Positions 1-11,312 of a DNA stretch of 60,000 bases are shown piece after piece. Every line of letters begins with the position of its first letter. Within the stretch, counting starts at the first letter, position 1. The position numbers and the translations under genes were made by a program. This stretch comes from Owenia fusiformis (taxonomy: Eukaryota > Annelida > Polychaeta > Sabellida > Oweniidae): positions 20,097,520 to 20,157,519 of the forward strand of contig CAIIXF020000012.1 of assembly GCA_903813345.2 (NCBI GenBank). The letters run 5' to 3'. The notes under the pieces were generated by a model. It did not search any database. It saw only the letters and a list, made by a program, of their open reading frames with translations, and was not told where the DNA came from.

Positions 1-720
1 GAACTCCCAGTACTATTCCAGTTTTCCTGCGGAATGACAGTCCTGTTGAAATCACATTTATCTCCATTAGGGGACTAGGTTGAGTTTCAAGGACCTACCG
101 TACATGTCGCTCTGACCAGTTTTTATCTCTTGCAATCAATTGCATCCCATTAGCAGGGGGGGGAATCCAAGTACTCTTCCAGTTTTCCTGCGGAAAGACA
201 GTCCTGTTGAAATCACATTTGTCTCCATTAGGGGACTAGGTTGAGTTTCAAGGACCTACCGTACATGTCGCTCTGACCAGTTTTTATCTCTTGCAATCAG
301 TTGCATCCCATTAGCAGGGGGCTGCTCCCAGTACTATTCCAGTTTTTCTTGGGGGGGAAGTCAAACAACCAGACAACCAACCAACCAACTTACCGAACAT
401 CCAACCGACCAACCAATGACCCAATAGGCTTAATCTATTAACTAACTTACTTACTAACCAACCAACTAACCAACCAGACAACCACCAGACCACCCAATAG
501 GTTAAAACTAACCAACCAACTAACTAATTAATCAACAAACTAATCAACACTCCATCCAACGAACCAAACAACCAACGAACCAGACAAGCAACGAACCAGA
601 CAAGCAACGAACCAGATGACCAAGATCATGGATCTAGTGCTTAGTATTGTATTGTTTGGTATTGTATTGTATTGTATTGTATAGTTTTGTATTGTTTTGT
701 TTTGTATTGTATTGTATTTC
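1..720. repeat. Partial macrosatellite unit at window edge
   Basis: This is the 3' part of a unit whose start lies outside the window. It contains two complete minisatellite copies (about 1-325), a stub ending in a GGGGGGAAGTC string, an AACC-type microsatellite (about 350-620) and the ATTGT-type microsatellite (about 640-720). Confidence 0.9.
345..720. repeat. AACC-type and ATTGT-type microsatellites of the unit
   Basis: About 270 bp of degenerate (AACC/AACT)n is followed, after the string AAGATCATGGATCT, by (GTATT)n/(GTTTT)n of about 70 bp. The same pair recurs at about 3265-3640, 5530-5890, 8430-8780, 13030-13368 and 16615-16980, with the GTATT count differing between units. Confidence 0.9.
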
Positions 721-944
721 TTTGACCAGTACTTACTCAGTAATGATTCAATTTTAAAGTTGACTTCAAGTACTACTCCAGATCTAAATTTTGAAGGTCT
801 GAAGTCTTGTGTTCATTTTAGCTACAGTTGTAGATTGAAGGGTCTTTTCTTTTGGGTTTTCATGTTAAAATTGTGGGCTTAGTTTCGGGGTTGCTTTCTT
901 TTTAATTGAACCATCGCTGATCTTTTCCTTAAATGTACTTTCAG

Positions 945-1156
945 GTGCAGTCCTCTTGCCTTTTAGAGAACAAAAAGAACCACAAAGGGAAAACCACAGA
1001 GAATCTACAATTTGTGCTACCTACCTGCAGCATTTGTGATCTACATACCTCTTGCCTTGGAGAGAACAAAAAGAAACTCAAAAGGAAAACCACAGAGAAT
1101 CTGCAATTTGTCCTACCTATCTGCAGCATTTATATCTACATACCATCTTGTTAAAG
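945..1156 (+). other. Exon-like non-coding block in each unit
   Basis: Pyrimidine-rich sequence ending TACTTTCAG precedes this block and GTACTG follows it, as in an exon. Inside is a 97-bp tandem duplication (first copy from 952, second from 1049). A 73-codon open frame exists, but in another frame and with no recognisable domain. Equivalent blocks lie about 945-1156 downstream in each unit (for example 3865-4076, 6117-6328, 9007-9218). I regard it as splice-signal-like sequence without a supported product. Confidence 0.35.
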
Positions 1157-1625
1157 GTACTGTAACACATAATCAGTTCTATCATTTGATGATTTTGCTC
1201 TCTGGTTCAGTACGGTTATTCCACAACGACACATTTTTCAATTGTTGGGATTCTAATCCCATTGTTGGCACATGTATGTTTGGCAAACATTGTTTCTAAG
1301 AAATACACTAAAAGAGGACTGCCTTGATTTCACTTAATGTACAGATGTACCATGAAGCCATGTTTCATTATTTTCACATGTGGTCTGTGTTCTTAAAGAA
1401 TATACATATGCTCAACTATTCCATTCTTCCTACAGAGTTACATCTGCCCAAGCAGTTAGTTGACTTGATGATATAAATCTTGAGCCAGGAGGGGTATAAG
1501 GCTATGACAGATTTACTAGAGTCAATGAAAGGAATGTCTTTGCATTCCCTCCTCCGCTTGTATTGGAAGTGACTCGACCAAGTTGCATCCTTGTATTTTT
1601 CATTTTGTTATCTTGTATCTTTCAG

Positions 1626-1912
1626 GTACAACTATGAGAGAGATGCAGCAAACACACCAAGTTAGGGCGACAGCTGGATCAGTCTTTCGACAACTTTGAG
1701 CCATCAGGTCCGGTCCACGTAAACAGTATCATGGGCGAGAGGTGTTCGTGTTCCTGTCACCAAAGCACCAAAGTAAGTACTTTTTTCTATTCAATTATTA
1801 CAACAGGTTAGTTCCTCTGTTTTCAGGTTCCCTTTCAGCTTGGAGATGAGGAGCCCGAAGACCAACGACACAACCGAGACAACAGCTGCGTTCCTGCGTT
1901 CCTGCTACCTAA
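1626..1912 (+). other. Two further exon-like blocks (1626-1772, 1826-1912)
   Basis: The first block follows a TTGTATCTTTCAG acceptor and ends at AAAGTAAGT. The second follows CTCTGTTTTCAG and ends at a GTTAAGT donor-like site. In the first block all three frames contain a stop before the donor, so it cannot be an internal coding exon as it stands. The arrangement is repeated in units 2 to 5, and partly in unit 6. Confidence 0.35.
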
Positions 1913-2269
1913 GTTAAGTATTCCTTCCTGGTTTTGCATAGGGATGGGGGGGCGCCTCCCAGTTTGATATTTACTTGTGGACTTTTGTTGGCCGACCCAT
2001 ATTTTTGGTGGAGAAACTTGGACTCTAAGGTAAAGTGGGAGGGGGGTGGTTGGGTTTCCGGGGGGATAGAGTTCATGTTTCAAAATCAAAAATATGGAAG
2101 TCTACTGGTTTATGTCAAATTGGGAGAAATAAATTTTATCTTTTGTAATATTCTGTAAATTTTTAGTAGCGTAGAGTAAAGTATAGTGTAAAGTTTTATT
2201 TAAAGTTTTTATGTAAAGTTTTATGTAAAATAACAACTACTACAACATGGTTTGTCTATTTGTAGCACA

Positions 2270-3255
2270 GATGGTGAAGTCCCTGCGAAAAGACGGTCCT
2301 GTTGGAATCACATTTTTTCCGCGAGGGGACTAGGTCAAGTTTCCAGGACTTACAGTAGATGTCACATTTTGACCAGTTTTATCTCTTGCAATCAGTTGCA
2401 TCCCATTAGAAGGGGGGGGGGGAACTCCCAGTACTATTCCAGTTTTCCTGCGGAATGACAGTCCTGTTGAAATCACATTTATCTCCATTAGGGGACTAGG
2501 TTGAGTTTCAAGGACCTACCGTACATGTCGCTCTGACCAGTTTTTATCACTTGCAATCAATTGCATCCCATTAGCAAGGGGGGGAAATTCAAGTACTCTT
2601 CCAGTTTTCCTACGGAAAGACAGTCCTGTTGAAATCACATTTGTCTCCATTAGGGGACTAGGTTGAGTTTCAAGGACTTACCGTAGATGTCGCTTTTGAC
2701 CAGTTTTCATCTCTTGCAATCAGTTGCATCCCATTAGCAGGGGGGGGGACTCCCAGTACTATTCCAGTTTTCGTGCGGAAGGACGGTCCTGTTGAAATCA
2801 CATTTGTCTCCATTAGGGGACTAGGTTGAGTTTCAAGGACCTACCGTACATGTCGCTCTGACCAGTTTTTATCTCTTGCAATCAATTGCATCCCATTAGC
2901 AGGGGGGGGGACTCCCAGTACTCTTCCAGTGTTCCTGCGGAAAGACAGTCCTGTTGAAATCACATTTGTCTCCATTATGGGACTAGGTTGAGTTTCAAGG
3001 ACTTACAGTAGATGTCGCATTTTGACCAGTTTTATCTCTTGCAATCAGTTGCATCCCATTAGCAGGGGGGGGGGACTCCCAGTAGTTTTTCAGTTTTCCT
3101 GCAGAAAGACAGTCCTGTTGAAATCACATTTGTCTCCATTAGGGGACTAGGTTGAGTTTCAAGGACTTACTGTAGATGTCGCTTTTGACCAGTTTTTATC
3201 TCTTGCAATCAGTTGCATCCCATTAGCAGGGGGCTGCTCCCAGTACTATTCCAGT
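2270..3255. repeat. Minisatellite array, about 165-bp period
   Basis: Each copy has, in order: a string like ACTCCCAGTACTATTCCAG, a TTTTCCTGCGGAA block, GAAATCACATTTGTCTCCAT, GGGGACTAGGTTGAGTTTC, a GTCGCTCTGACCAG block, TTGCATCCCATTAGCA and a run of 5-14 G. The first copy diverges and starts CACAGATGGTGAAG. Sister arrays lie at about 1-325, 5195-5510, 7430-8400, 12195-13000 and 15772-16580 with about 2, 2, 6, 5 and 5 copies. The G-run length differs in almost every copy. Confidence 0.9.
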
Positions 3256-3640
3256 TTTTCTTGGGGGGAAGTCAAACAACCAGACAACCAACCAACCAAC
3301 CAACTTACCGAACATCCAACCGACCAACCAATGACCCAATAGGCTTAATCTATTAACTAACTTACTTACTAACCAACCAACTAACCAACCAGGCAACCAC
3401 CAGACCACCCAATAGGTTAAAACTAACCAACCAACTAACTAATTAATCAACAAACTAATCAACACTCCATCCAACGAACCAAACAACCAACGAACCAGAC
3501 AAGCAACGAACCAGACAAGCAACGAACCAGATGACCAAGATCATGGATCTTGTGCTTAGTATTGTATTGTTTGGTATTGTATTGTATTGTATTGTATAGT
3601 TTTGTATTGTTTTGTTTTGTTTTGTATTGTATTGTATTTC

Positions 3641-5892
3641 TTTGACCAGTACTTACTCAGTAATGATTCAATTTTAAAGTTGACTTCAATTACTACTCCA
3701 GATCTAAATTTTGAAGGTCTGAAGTCTTGTGTTCATTTTAGCTACAGTTGTAGATTGAAGGGTCTTTTCTTTTGGGTTTTCATGTTAAAATTGTGGGCTT
3801 AGTTTCGGGGTTGCTTTCTTTTTAATTGAACCATCGCTGATCTTTTCCTTAAATGTACTTTCAGGTGCAGTCCTCTTGCCTTTTAGAGAACAAAAAGAAC
3901 CACAAAGGGAAAACCACAGAGAATCTACAATTTGTGCTACCTACCTTCAGCATTTGTGATCTACATACCTCTTGCCTTGGAGAGAACAAAAAGAAACACA
4001 AAAGGAAAACCACAGAGAATCTGCAATTTGTCCTACCTATCTGCAGCATTTATATCTACATACCATCTTGTTAAAGGTACTGTAACACATAATCAGTTCT
4101 ATCATTTGATGATTTTGCTCTCTGGTTCAGTACGGTTATTCCACAACGACAGATTTTTCAATTGTTGGGATTCTAATCCCATTGTTGGCACATGTATGTT
4201 TGGCAAACATTGTTTCTAAGAAATACACTTACATGTAAAGAGGACTGCCTTGATTTCACTTAATGTACAGATGTACCAGGAAGCCATGTTTCATTATTTT
4301 CACATGTGGTCTGTGTTCTTAAAGAATATACATATGCTCAACTATTCCATTCTTCCTACAGAGTTACATCTGCCCAAGCAGTTAGTTGACTTCATGATAT
4401 AAATCTTGAGCCAGGAGGGGTATAAGGCTATGACAGATTTACTAGAGTCAATGAAAGGAATGTCTTTGCATTCCCTCCTCCGCTTGTATTGGAAGTGACT
4501 CGACCAAGTTGCATCCTTGTATTTTTCATTTTCTTATCTTGTATCTTTCAGGTACAACTATGAGAGAGATGCAGCAAACACACCAAGTTAGGGCGACAGC
4601 TGGATCAGTCTTTCGACAACTTTGAGCCATCAGGTCCGGTCCACGTAAACAGTATCATGGGCGAGAGGTGTTCGTGTTCCTGTCACCAAAGCACCAAAGT
4701 AAGTACTTTTTTTCTATTCAATTATTACAACAGGTTAGTTCCTCTGTTTTCAGGTTCCCTTTCAGCTTGGAGATGAGGAGCCCGATGACCAACGACACAA
4801 CCGAGACAACAGCTGCGTTCCTGCTACCTAAGTTAAGTATTCCTTCCTGGTTTTGCATAGGGATGGGGGGCGCCTCCCAGTTTGATATTTACTTGTGGAC
4901 TTTTGTTGGCCGACCCATATTTTTGGTGGAGAAAATTTGACTCTAAGGTAAAGTGGGAGGGGGGTGGTTGGGTTTCCGGGGGGATAGAGTTCATGTTTCA
5001 AAATCAAAAATATGGAAGTCTACTGGTTTATATCAAATTGGGAGAAATAAATTTTATCTTTTGTAATATTCTGTAAATTTTTAGTAGCATAGATTAAAGT
5101 ATAGTGTAAAGTTTTATTTAAAGTTTTTATGTAAAGTTTTATGTAAAATAACAACTACTACAACATGGTTTGTCTATTTGTAGCACAGATGGTGAAGTCC
5201 CTGCGAAAAAACGGTCCTGTTGGAATCACATTTTTTCCACGAGGGGACTAGGTCAAGTTTCCAGGACTTACAGTAGATGTCGCATTTTGACCAGTTTTAT
5301 CTCTTGCAATCAATTGCATCCCATCAGCAGGGGGGGGGGGGAATCCAAGTACTCTTCCAGTTTTCCTGCGGAAAGACAGTCCTGTTGAAATCACATTTGT
5401 CTCCATTAGGGGACTAGGTTGAGTTTCAAGGACCTACCGTACATGTCGCTCTGACCAGTTTTTATCTCTTGCAATCAGTTGCATCCCATTAGCAGGGGGC
5501 TGCTCCCAGTACTATTCCAGTTTTTCTTGGGGGGAAGTCAAACAACCAGACAACCAACCAACCAACTTACCGAACATCCAACCGACCAACCAATGACCCA
5601 ATAGGCTTAATCTATTAACTAACTTACTTACTAACCAACCAACTAACCAACCAGACAACCACCAGACCACCCAATAGGTTAAAACTAACCAACCAACTAA
5701 CTAATTAATCAACAAACTAATCAACACTCCATCCAACGAACCAAACAACCAACGAACCAGACAAGCAACGAACCAGACAAGCAACGAACCAGATGACCAA
5801 GATCATGGATCTAGTGCTTAGTATTGTATTGTTTGGTATTGTATTGTATTGTATAGTTTTGTATTGTTTTGTTTTGTATTGTTTTGTATTTC
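3641..5892. repeat. Macrosatellite unit 2 (2252 bp, short form)
   Basis: Same order of blocks as unit 1, but only about two minisatellite copies remain (about 5195-5510), which explains why it is about 650 bp shorter. An extra ACATGT-containing insertion of several bases sits near 4230. Confidence 0.9.
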
Positions 5893-8782
5893 TTTGACCA
5901 GTACTTACTCAGTAATGATTCAATTTTAAAGTTGACTTCAAGTACTACTCCAGATCTAAATTTTGAAGGTCTGAAGTCTTGTGTTCATTTTAGCTACAGT
6001 TGTAGATTGAAGGGTCTTTTCTTTTGGGTTTTCATGTTAAAATTGTGGGCTTAGTTTCGGGGTTGCTTTCTTTTTAATTGAACCATCGCTGATCTTTTCC
6101 TTAAATGTACTTTCAGGTGCAGTCCTCTTGCCTTTTAGAGAACAAAAAGAACCACAAAGGGAAAACCACAGAGAATCTACAATTTGTGCTACCTACCTGC
6201 AGCATTTGTGATCTACATACCTCTTGCCTTGGAGAGAACAAAAAGAAACACAAAAGGAAAACCACAGAGAATCTGCAATTTGTCCTACCTATCTGCAGCA
6301 TTTATATCTACATACCATCTTGTTAAAGGTACTGTAACACATAATCAGTTCTATCATTTGATGATTTTGCTCTCTGGTTCAGTACGGTTATTCCACAACG
6401 ACAGATTTTTCAATTGTTGGGATTCTAATCCCATTGTTGGCACATGTATGTTTGGCAAACATTGTTTCTAAGAAATACACTAAAAGAGGACTGCCTTGAT
6501 TTCACTTAATGTACAGATGTACCATGAAGCCATGTTTCATTATTTTCACATGTGGTCTGTGTTCTTAAAGAATATACATATGCTCAACTATTCCATTCTT
6601 CCTACAGAGTTACATCTGCCCAAGCAGTTAGTTGACTTGATGATATAAATCTTGAGCCAGGAGGGGTATAAGGCTATGACAGATTTACTAGTGTCAATGA
6701 AAGGAATGTCTTTGCATTCCCTCCTCCGCTTGTATTGGAAGTGACTCGACCAAGTTGCATCCTTGTATTTTTCATTTTCTTATCTTGTATCTTTCAGGTA
6801 CAACTATGAGAGAGATGCAGCAAACACACCAAGTTAGGGCGACAGCTGGATCAGTCTTTCGACAACTTTGAGCCATCAGGTCCGGTCCACGTAAACAGTA
6901 TCATGGGCGAGAGGTGTTCGTGTTCCTGTCACCAAAGCACCAAAGTAAGTACTTTTTTCTATTCAATTATTACAACAGGTTAGTTCCTCTGTTTTCAGGT
7001 TCCCTTTCAGCTTGGAGATGAGGAGCCCGATGACCAACGACACAACCGAGACAACAGCTGCGTTCCTGCTACCCAAGTTAAGTATTCCTTCCTGGTTTTG
7101 CATAGGGATGGGGGGCGCCTCCCAGTTTGATATTTACTTGTGGACTTTTGTTGGCCGACCCATATTTTTGGTGGAGAAACTTGGACTCTTAGGTAAAGTG
7201 GGAGGGGGGTGGTTGGGTTTCCGGGGGGATAGAGTTCATGTTTCAAAATCAAAAATATTGAAGTCTACTGGTTTATATCAAATTGGGAGAAATAAATTTT
7301 ATCTTTTGTAATATTCTGTAAATTTTTAGTAGCGTAGATTAAAGTATAGTGTAAAGTTTTATTTAAAGTTTTTATGTAAAGTTTTATGTAAAATAACAAC
7401 TACTACAACATGGTTTGTCTATTTGTAGCACAGATGGTGAAGTCCCTGCGAAAAAACGGTCCTGTTGGAATCACATTTTTTCCACGAGGGGACTAGGTCA
7501 AGTTTCCAGGACTTACAGTAGATGTCGCATTTTGACCAGTTTTATCTCTTGCAATCAGTTGCATCCCATTAGAAGGGGGGGGGGACTCCCAGTACTATTC
7601 CAGTTTTCCTGCGGAATGACAGTCCTGTTGAAATCACATTTATCTCCATTAGGGGACTAGGTTGAGTTTCAAGGACCTACCGTACATGTCGCTCTGACCA
7701 GTTTTTATCTCTTGCAATCAATTGCATCCCATTAGCAGGGGGGGGGGGAATCCAAGTACTCTTCCAGTTTTCCTGCGGAAAGACAGTCCTGTTGAAATCA
7801 CATTTGTCTCCATTAGGGGACTAGGTTGAGTTTCAAGGACTTACCGTAGATGTCGCTTTTGACCAGTTTTCATCTCTTGCAATCAGTTGCATCCCATTAG
7901 CAGGGGGGGGACTCCCAGTACTATTCCAGTTTTCGTGCGGAAGGACGGTCCTGTTGAAATCACATTTGTCTCCATTAGGGGACTAGGTTGAGTTTCAAGG
8001 ACCTACTGTACATGTCGCTCTGACCAGTTTTTATCTCTTGCAATCAATTGCATCCCATTAGCAGGGGGGGACTCCCAGTACTCTTCCAGTGTTCCTGCGG
8101 AAAGACAGTCCTGTTGAAATCACATTTGTCTCCATTAGGGGACTAGGTTGAGTTTCAAGGACTTACAGTAGATGTCGCATTTTGACCAGTTTTATCTCTT
8201 GCAATCAGTTGCATCCCATTAGCAGGGGGGGGGGAACTCCCAGTAGTTTTTCAGTTTTCCTGCAGAAAGACAGTCCTGTTGAAATCACATTTGTCTCCAT
8301 TAGGGGACTAGGTTGAGTTTCAAGGACTTACTGTAGATGTCGCTTTTGACCAGTTTTTATCTCTTGCAATCAGTTGCATCCCATTAGCAGGGGGCTGCTC
8401 CCAGTACTATTCCAGTTTTTCTTGGGGGGAAGTCAAACAACCAGACAACCAACCAACCAACTTACCAAACATCCAACCGACCAACCAATGACCCAATAGG
8501 CTTAATCTATTAACTAACTTACTTACTAACCAACCAACTAACCAACCAGACAACCACCAGACCACCCAATAGGTTAAAACTAACCAACCAACTAACTAAT
8601 TAATCAACAAACTAATCAACACTCCATCCAACGAACCAAACAACCAACGAACCAGACAAGTAACGAACCAGACAAGCAACGAACCAGATGACCAAGATCA
8701 TGGATCTAGTGCTTAGTATTGTATTGTTTGGTATTGTATTGTATTGTATAGTTTTGTATTGTTTTGTATTGTATTGTATTTC
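5893..8782. repeat. Macrosatellite unit 3 (2890 bp)
   Basis: Complete unit with about six minisatellite copies (about 7430-8400). The copy order, including the variants beginning TTCGTGCGGAAGGACGG and GTGTTCCTGCGG, matches unit 1, so units 1 and 3 share a higher-order arrangement that unit 2 has lost. Confidence 0.9.
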
Positions 8783-9434
8783 TTTGACCAGTACTTACTC
8801 AGTAATGATTCAATTTTAAAGTTGACTTCAAGTACTACTCCAGATCTAAATTTTGAAGGTCTGAAGTCTTGTGTTCATTTTAGCTACAGTTGTAGATTGA
8901 AGGGTCTTTTCTTTTGGGTTTTCATGTTAAAATTGTGGGCTTAGTTTCGGGGTTGCTTTCTTTTTAATTGAACCATCGCTGATCTTTTCCTTAAATGTAC
9001 TTTCAGGTGCAGTCCTCTTGCCTTTTAGAGAACAAAAAGAACCACAAAGGGAAAACCACAGAGAATCTACAATTTGTGCTACCTACCTGCAGCATTTGTG
9101 ATCTACATACCTCTTGCCTTGGAGAGAACAAAAAGAAACACAAAAGGAAAACCACAGAGAATCTGCAATTTGTCCTACCTATCTGCAGCATTTATATCTA
9201 CATACCATCTTGTTAAAGGTACTGTAACACATAATCAGTTCTATCATTTGATGATTTTGCTCTCTGGTTCAGTACGGTTATTCCACAACGACAGATTTTT
9301 CAATTGTTGAGATTCTAATCCCATTGTTGGCACATGTATGTTTGGCAAACATTGTTTCTAAGAAATACACTAAAAGAGGACTGCCTTGATTTCACTTAAT
9401 GTACAGATGTACCATGAAGCCATGTTTCATTATT

Positions 9435-11312
9435 AGGAGGCCCTTCAAGGGGCCTCCTATCATTTTTGTAGTTATTCTTCTTTATTTATTTATTTATTAA
9501 TCTTTTTAGCATTTTTTCTCCAACTTCCAGCTAGCTTTGACTTATCTCATATATAGTCCTATTAGGGACCTGGGCTGGACTTGTCGGGAAATTATTTCAT
9601 ATGTAGGTCAAGGTCAAAGGTCAAAATCTAGGTCGAATCTAAGTTTTTTTCAAGTTTCTCAAATCCTGACACTACACTTCAATATTTTTGGCTGAATTTT
9701 TGCATACAGATAGCTATTAGTATTGTATTAGTCTAAGCCTTTTGCCGTCTAGGGAAATTTTGCCTAGATTTTGAGATATTGAAGGTCAAAAAAGGTCTTT
9801 TTTCAACTTGCTTCAAATTGACCTTTTTTTTAAAAACTCATCTACAAATTCACAGGATTCCAAATCTGACCTTACTTTTGACCTTTGACCTTTGGTTGAC
9901 CTTCAGTGACCTCCGAAAGGTCAAAAAAGTTGATTTTTTAAATCAATTTTCTGGATTCAAATTTAGGTGCATTTAATCACAAAAGACCCCAAGAGATCCA
10001 AAAAAGTAAAATTTGCAAGGTCAAAGGTCAAGGTCATCAAACGAAATCACAAACTGTGTTTTCTAAGTTTCTCAAAATTGGAGACTACAAATCAATTTTT
10101 TTTACTGAAAGTCAGAATATATATTCCTCTAAAGGTTCTATACATATTAGCAATTGACTATTTATTAAAATTGTGTACCAGTTTTGAGATAATGGAACTC
10201 AAAAACTGAAAAAAGGTCAAATTTCGAAATTTTTCAAGGTCAAATTTCAACTTGCTTCAAATTGACCAATTATTTTTTAAAACTCATCTACAAGTTCTCA
10301 GGATTCCAAATCTAACCTTACTTTTGACCTTTGACCTTTGGTTGACCTTCAGTGACCTCCGAAAGGTCAAAAAAGTTGATTTTTCAAATCGATTTTCTGG
10401 ATTCAAATTTAGGTATATTTATTCACAAAAGATCTTCTGAGGTCTAAAAAAGTAAAATTTGCAAGGTCAAAGGTCAAGGTCATCAAACGAAATCACAAAC
10501 TGTGTTTTCTAAGTTTCTCAAAATTGGAGACTACAAATCAATTTTTTTTACTGAAAGTCAGAATATATATTCCTCTAAAGGTTCTATACATATTAGGAAT
10601 TGACTATTTATTAAAATTGTGTACCAGTTTTGAGATAATGGAACTCAAAAACTGAAAAAAGGTCAAATTTCGAAATTTTTCAAGGTCAAATTTCAACTTG
10701 CTTCAAATTGACCAATTATTTTTTAAAACTCATCTACAAGTTCTCAGGATTCCAAATCTAACCTTACTTTTGACCTTTGACCTTTGGTTGACCTTCAGTG
10801 ACCTCCGAAAGGTCAAAAAAGTTGATTTTTCAAATCGATTTTCTGGATTCAAATTTAGGTATATTTATTCACAAAAGATCTTCTGAGGTCTAAAAAAGTA
10901 AAATTTGCAAGGTCAAAGGTCAAGGTCATCAAACGAAATCACAAAATGTGTTTTCTAAGTTTCTCAAAATTGGAGACTACAAATCAATATTTTGAAATGA
11001 AAGTCAGAATATATATTCCTCTACTAAAGGTTCTACACATATTAGCAATTGATTATCTATTAAAATTTGGCTCCAGTTTTGAGATATTATAGCTCAAAAA
11101 TTGAAAAAAGGTCAAATTTCGGAATTTTTCAAGGTCAAATTTCAACTTGCATTAATTCGACCAAACCTTTTTTAAAAATCATCTACAAGTTGTCTGGAGT
11201 TCATATATGACCTTGTATTAGAGATTTGACCTTTGGCTGGCCTTTGAATGTTCAGAAACGAATATAGGGCCTCCGTAAGATTGCTTGCAATCTTAGATCG
11301 TTCGATCTCTAG
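9435..11312 (+). mobile_element. Helentron-like (Helitron2-type) non-autonomous element
   Basis: The element sits inside macrosatellite unit 4; comparison with the other units shows insertion within a TTTT run and only TT shared at the edges, with no longer target duplication. The left end carries a perfect 9-bp-stem hairpin (AGGAGGCCC...GGGCCTCCT). Near the right end lie GGGCCTCC (inverse of the left terminus but internal), an AAGATTGC/GCAATCTT palindrome and a GATCG/CGATC hairpin, and the end reads CTCTAG. Hairpins, asymmetric inverted repeats and T-rich insertion without duplication are typical of Helentron-type elements. The core holds about three copies of a 446-bp repeat. No Rep/helicase coding is visible, so it is non-autonomous. 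Confidence 0.7.
9779..11240 (+). repeat. 446-bp core tandem repeat of the Helentron-like element
   Basis: Copies begin near 9779, 10225 and 10671, with a diverged partial fourth copy to about 11240. Each is rich in short AAGGTCAAAGGTCAAGGTCA and TGACCTTTGACC strings. The second and third copies are almost identical (446 bases apart), so open frames inside them repeat exactly and are not evidence of coding. Confidence 0.85.

Larger units (their letters stand above)
721..3640. repeat. Macrosatellite unit 1 (2920 bp)
   Basis: Complete unit. It has the 97-bp internal duplication at about 952-1140, the exon-like blocks at 945-1156, 1626-1772 and 1826-1912, and about six minisatellite copies (about 2270-3235). 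A small local duplication (TGCGTTCC repeated near 1890) is specific to this copy. Confidence 0.9.

Noticed and set aside
697-1299. Open frames of 61-95 codons repeated in every macrosatellite unit
   Set aside because: The units are near-identical DNA, so repetition of a frame is automatic. No domain, overlapping frames on both strands, and the exon-like blocks do not share one frame.
9779-10886. Repeated 62-codon frames (MLQIDQLFFKTH...)
   Set aside because: They lie inside the 446-bp core repeat of the Helentron-like element and duplicate exactly with it; composition is that of GGTCA repeats.
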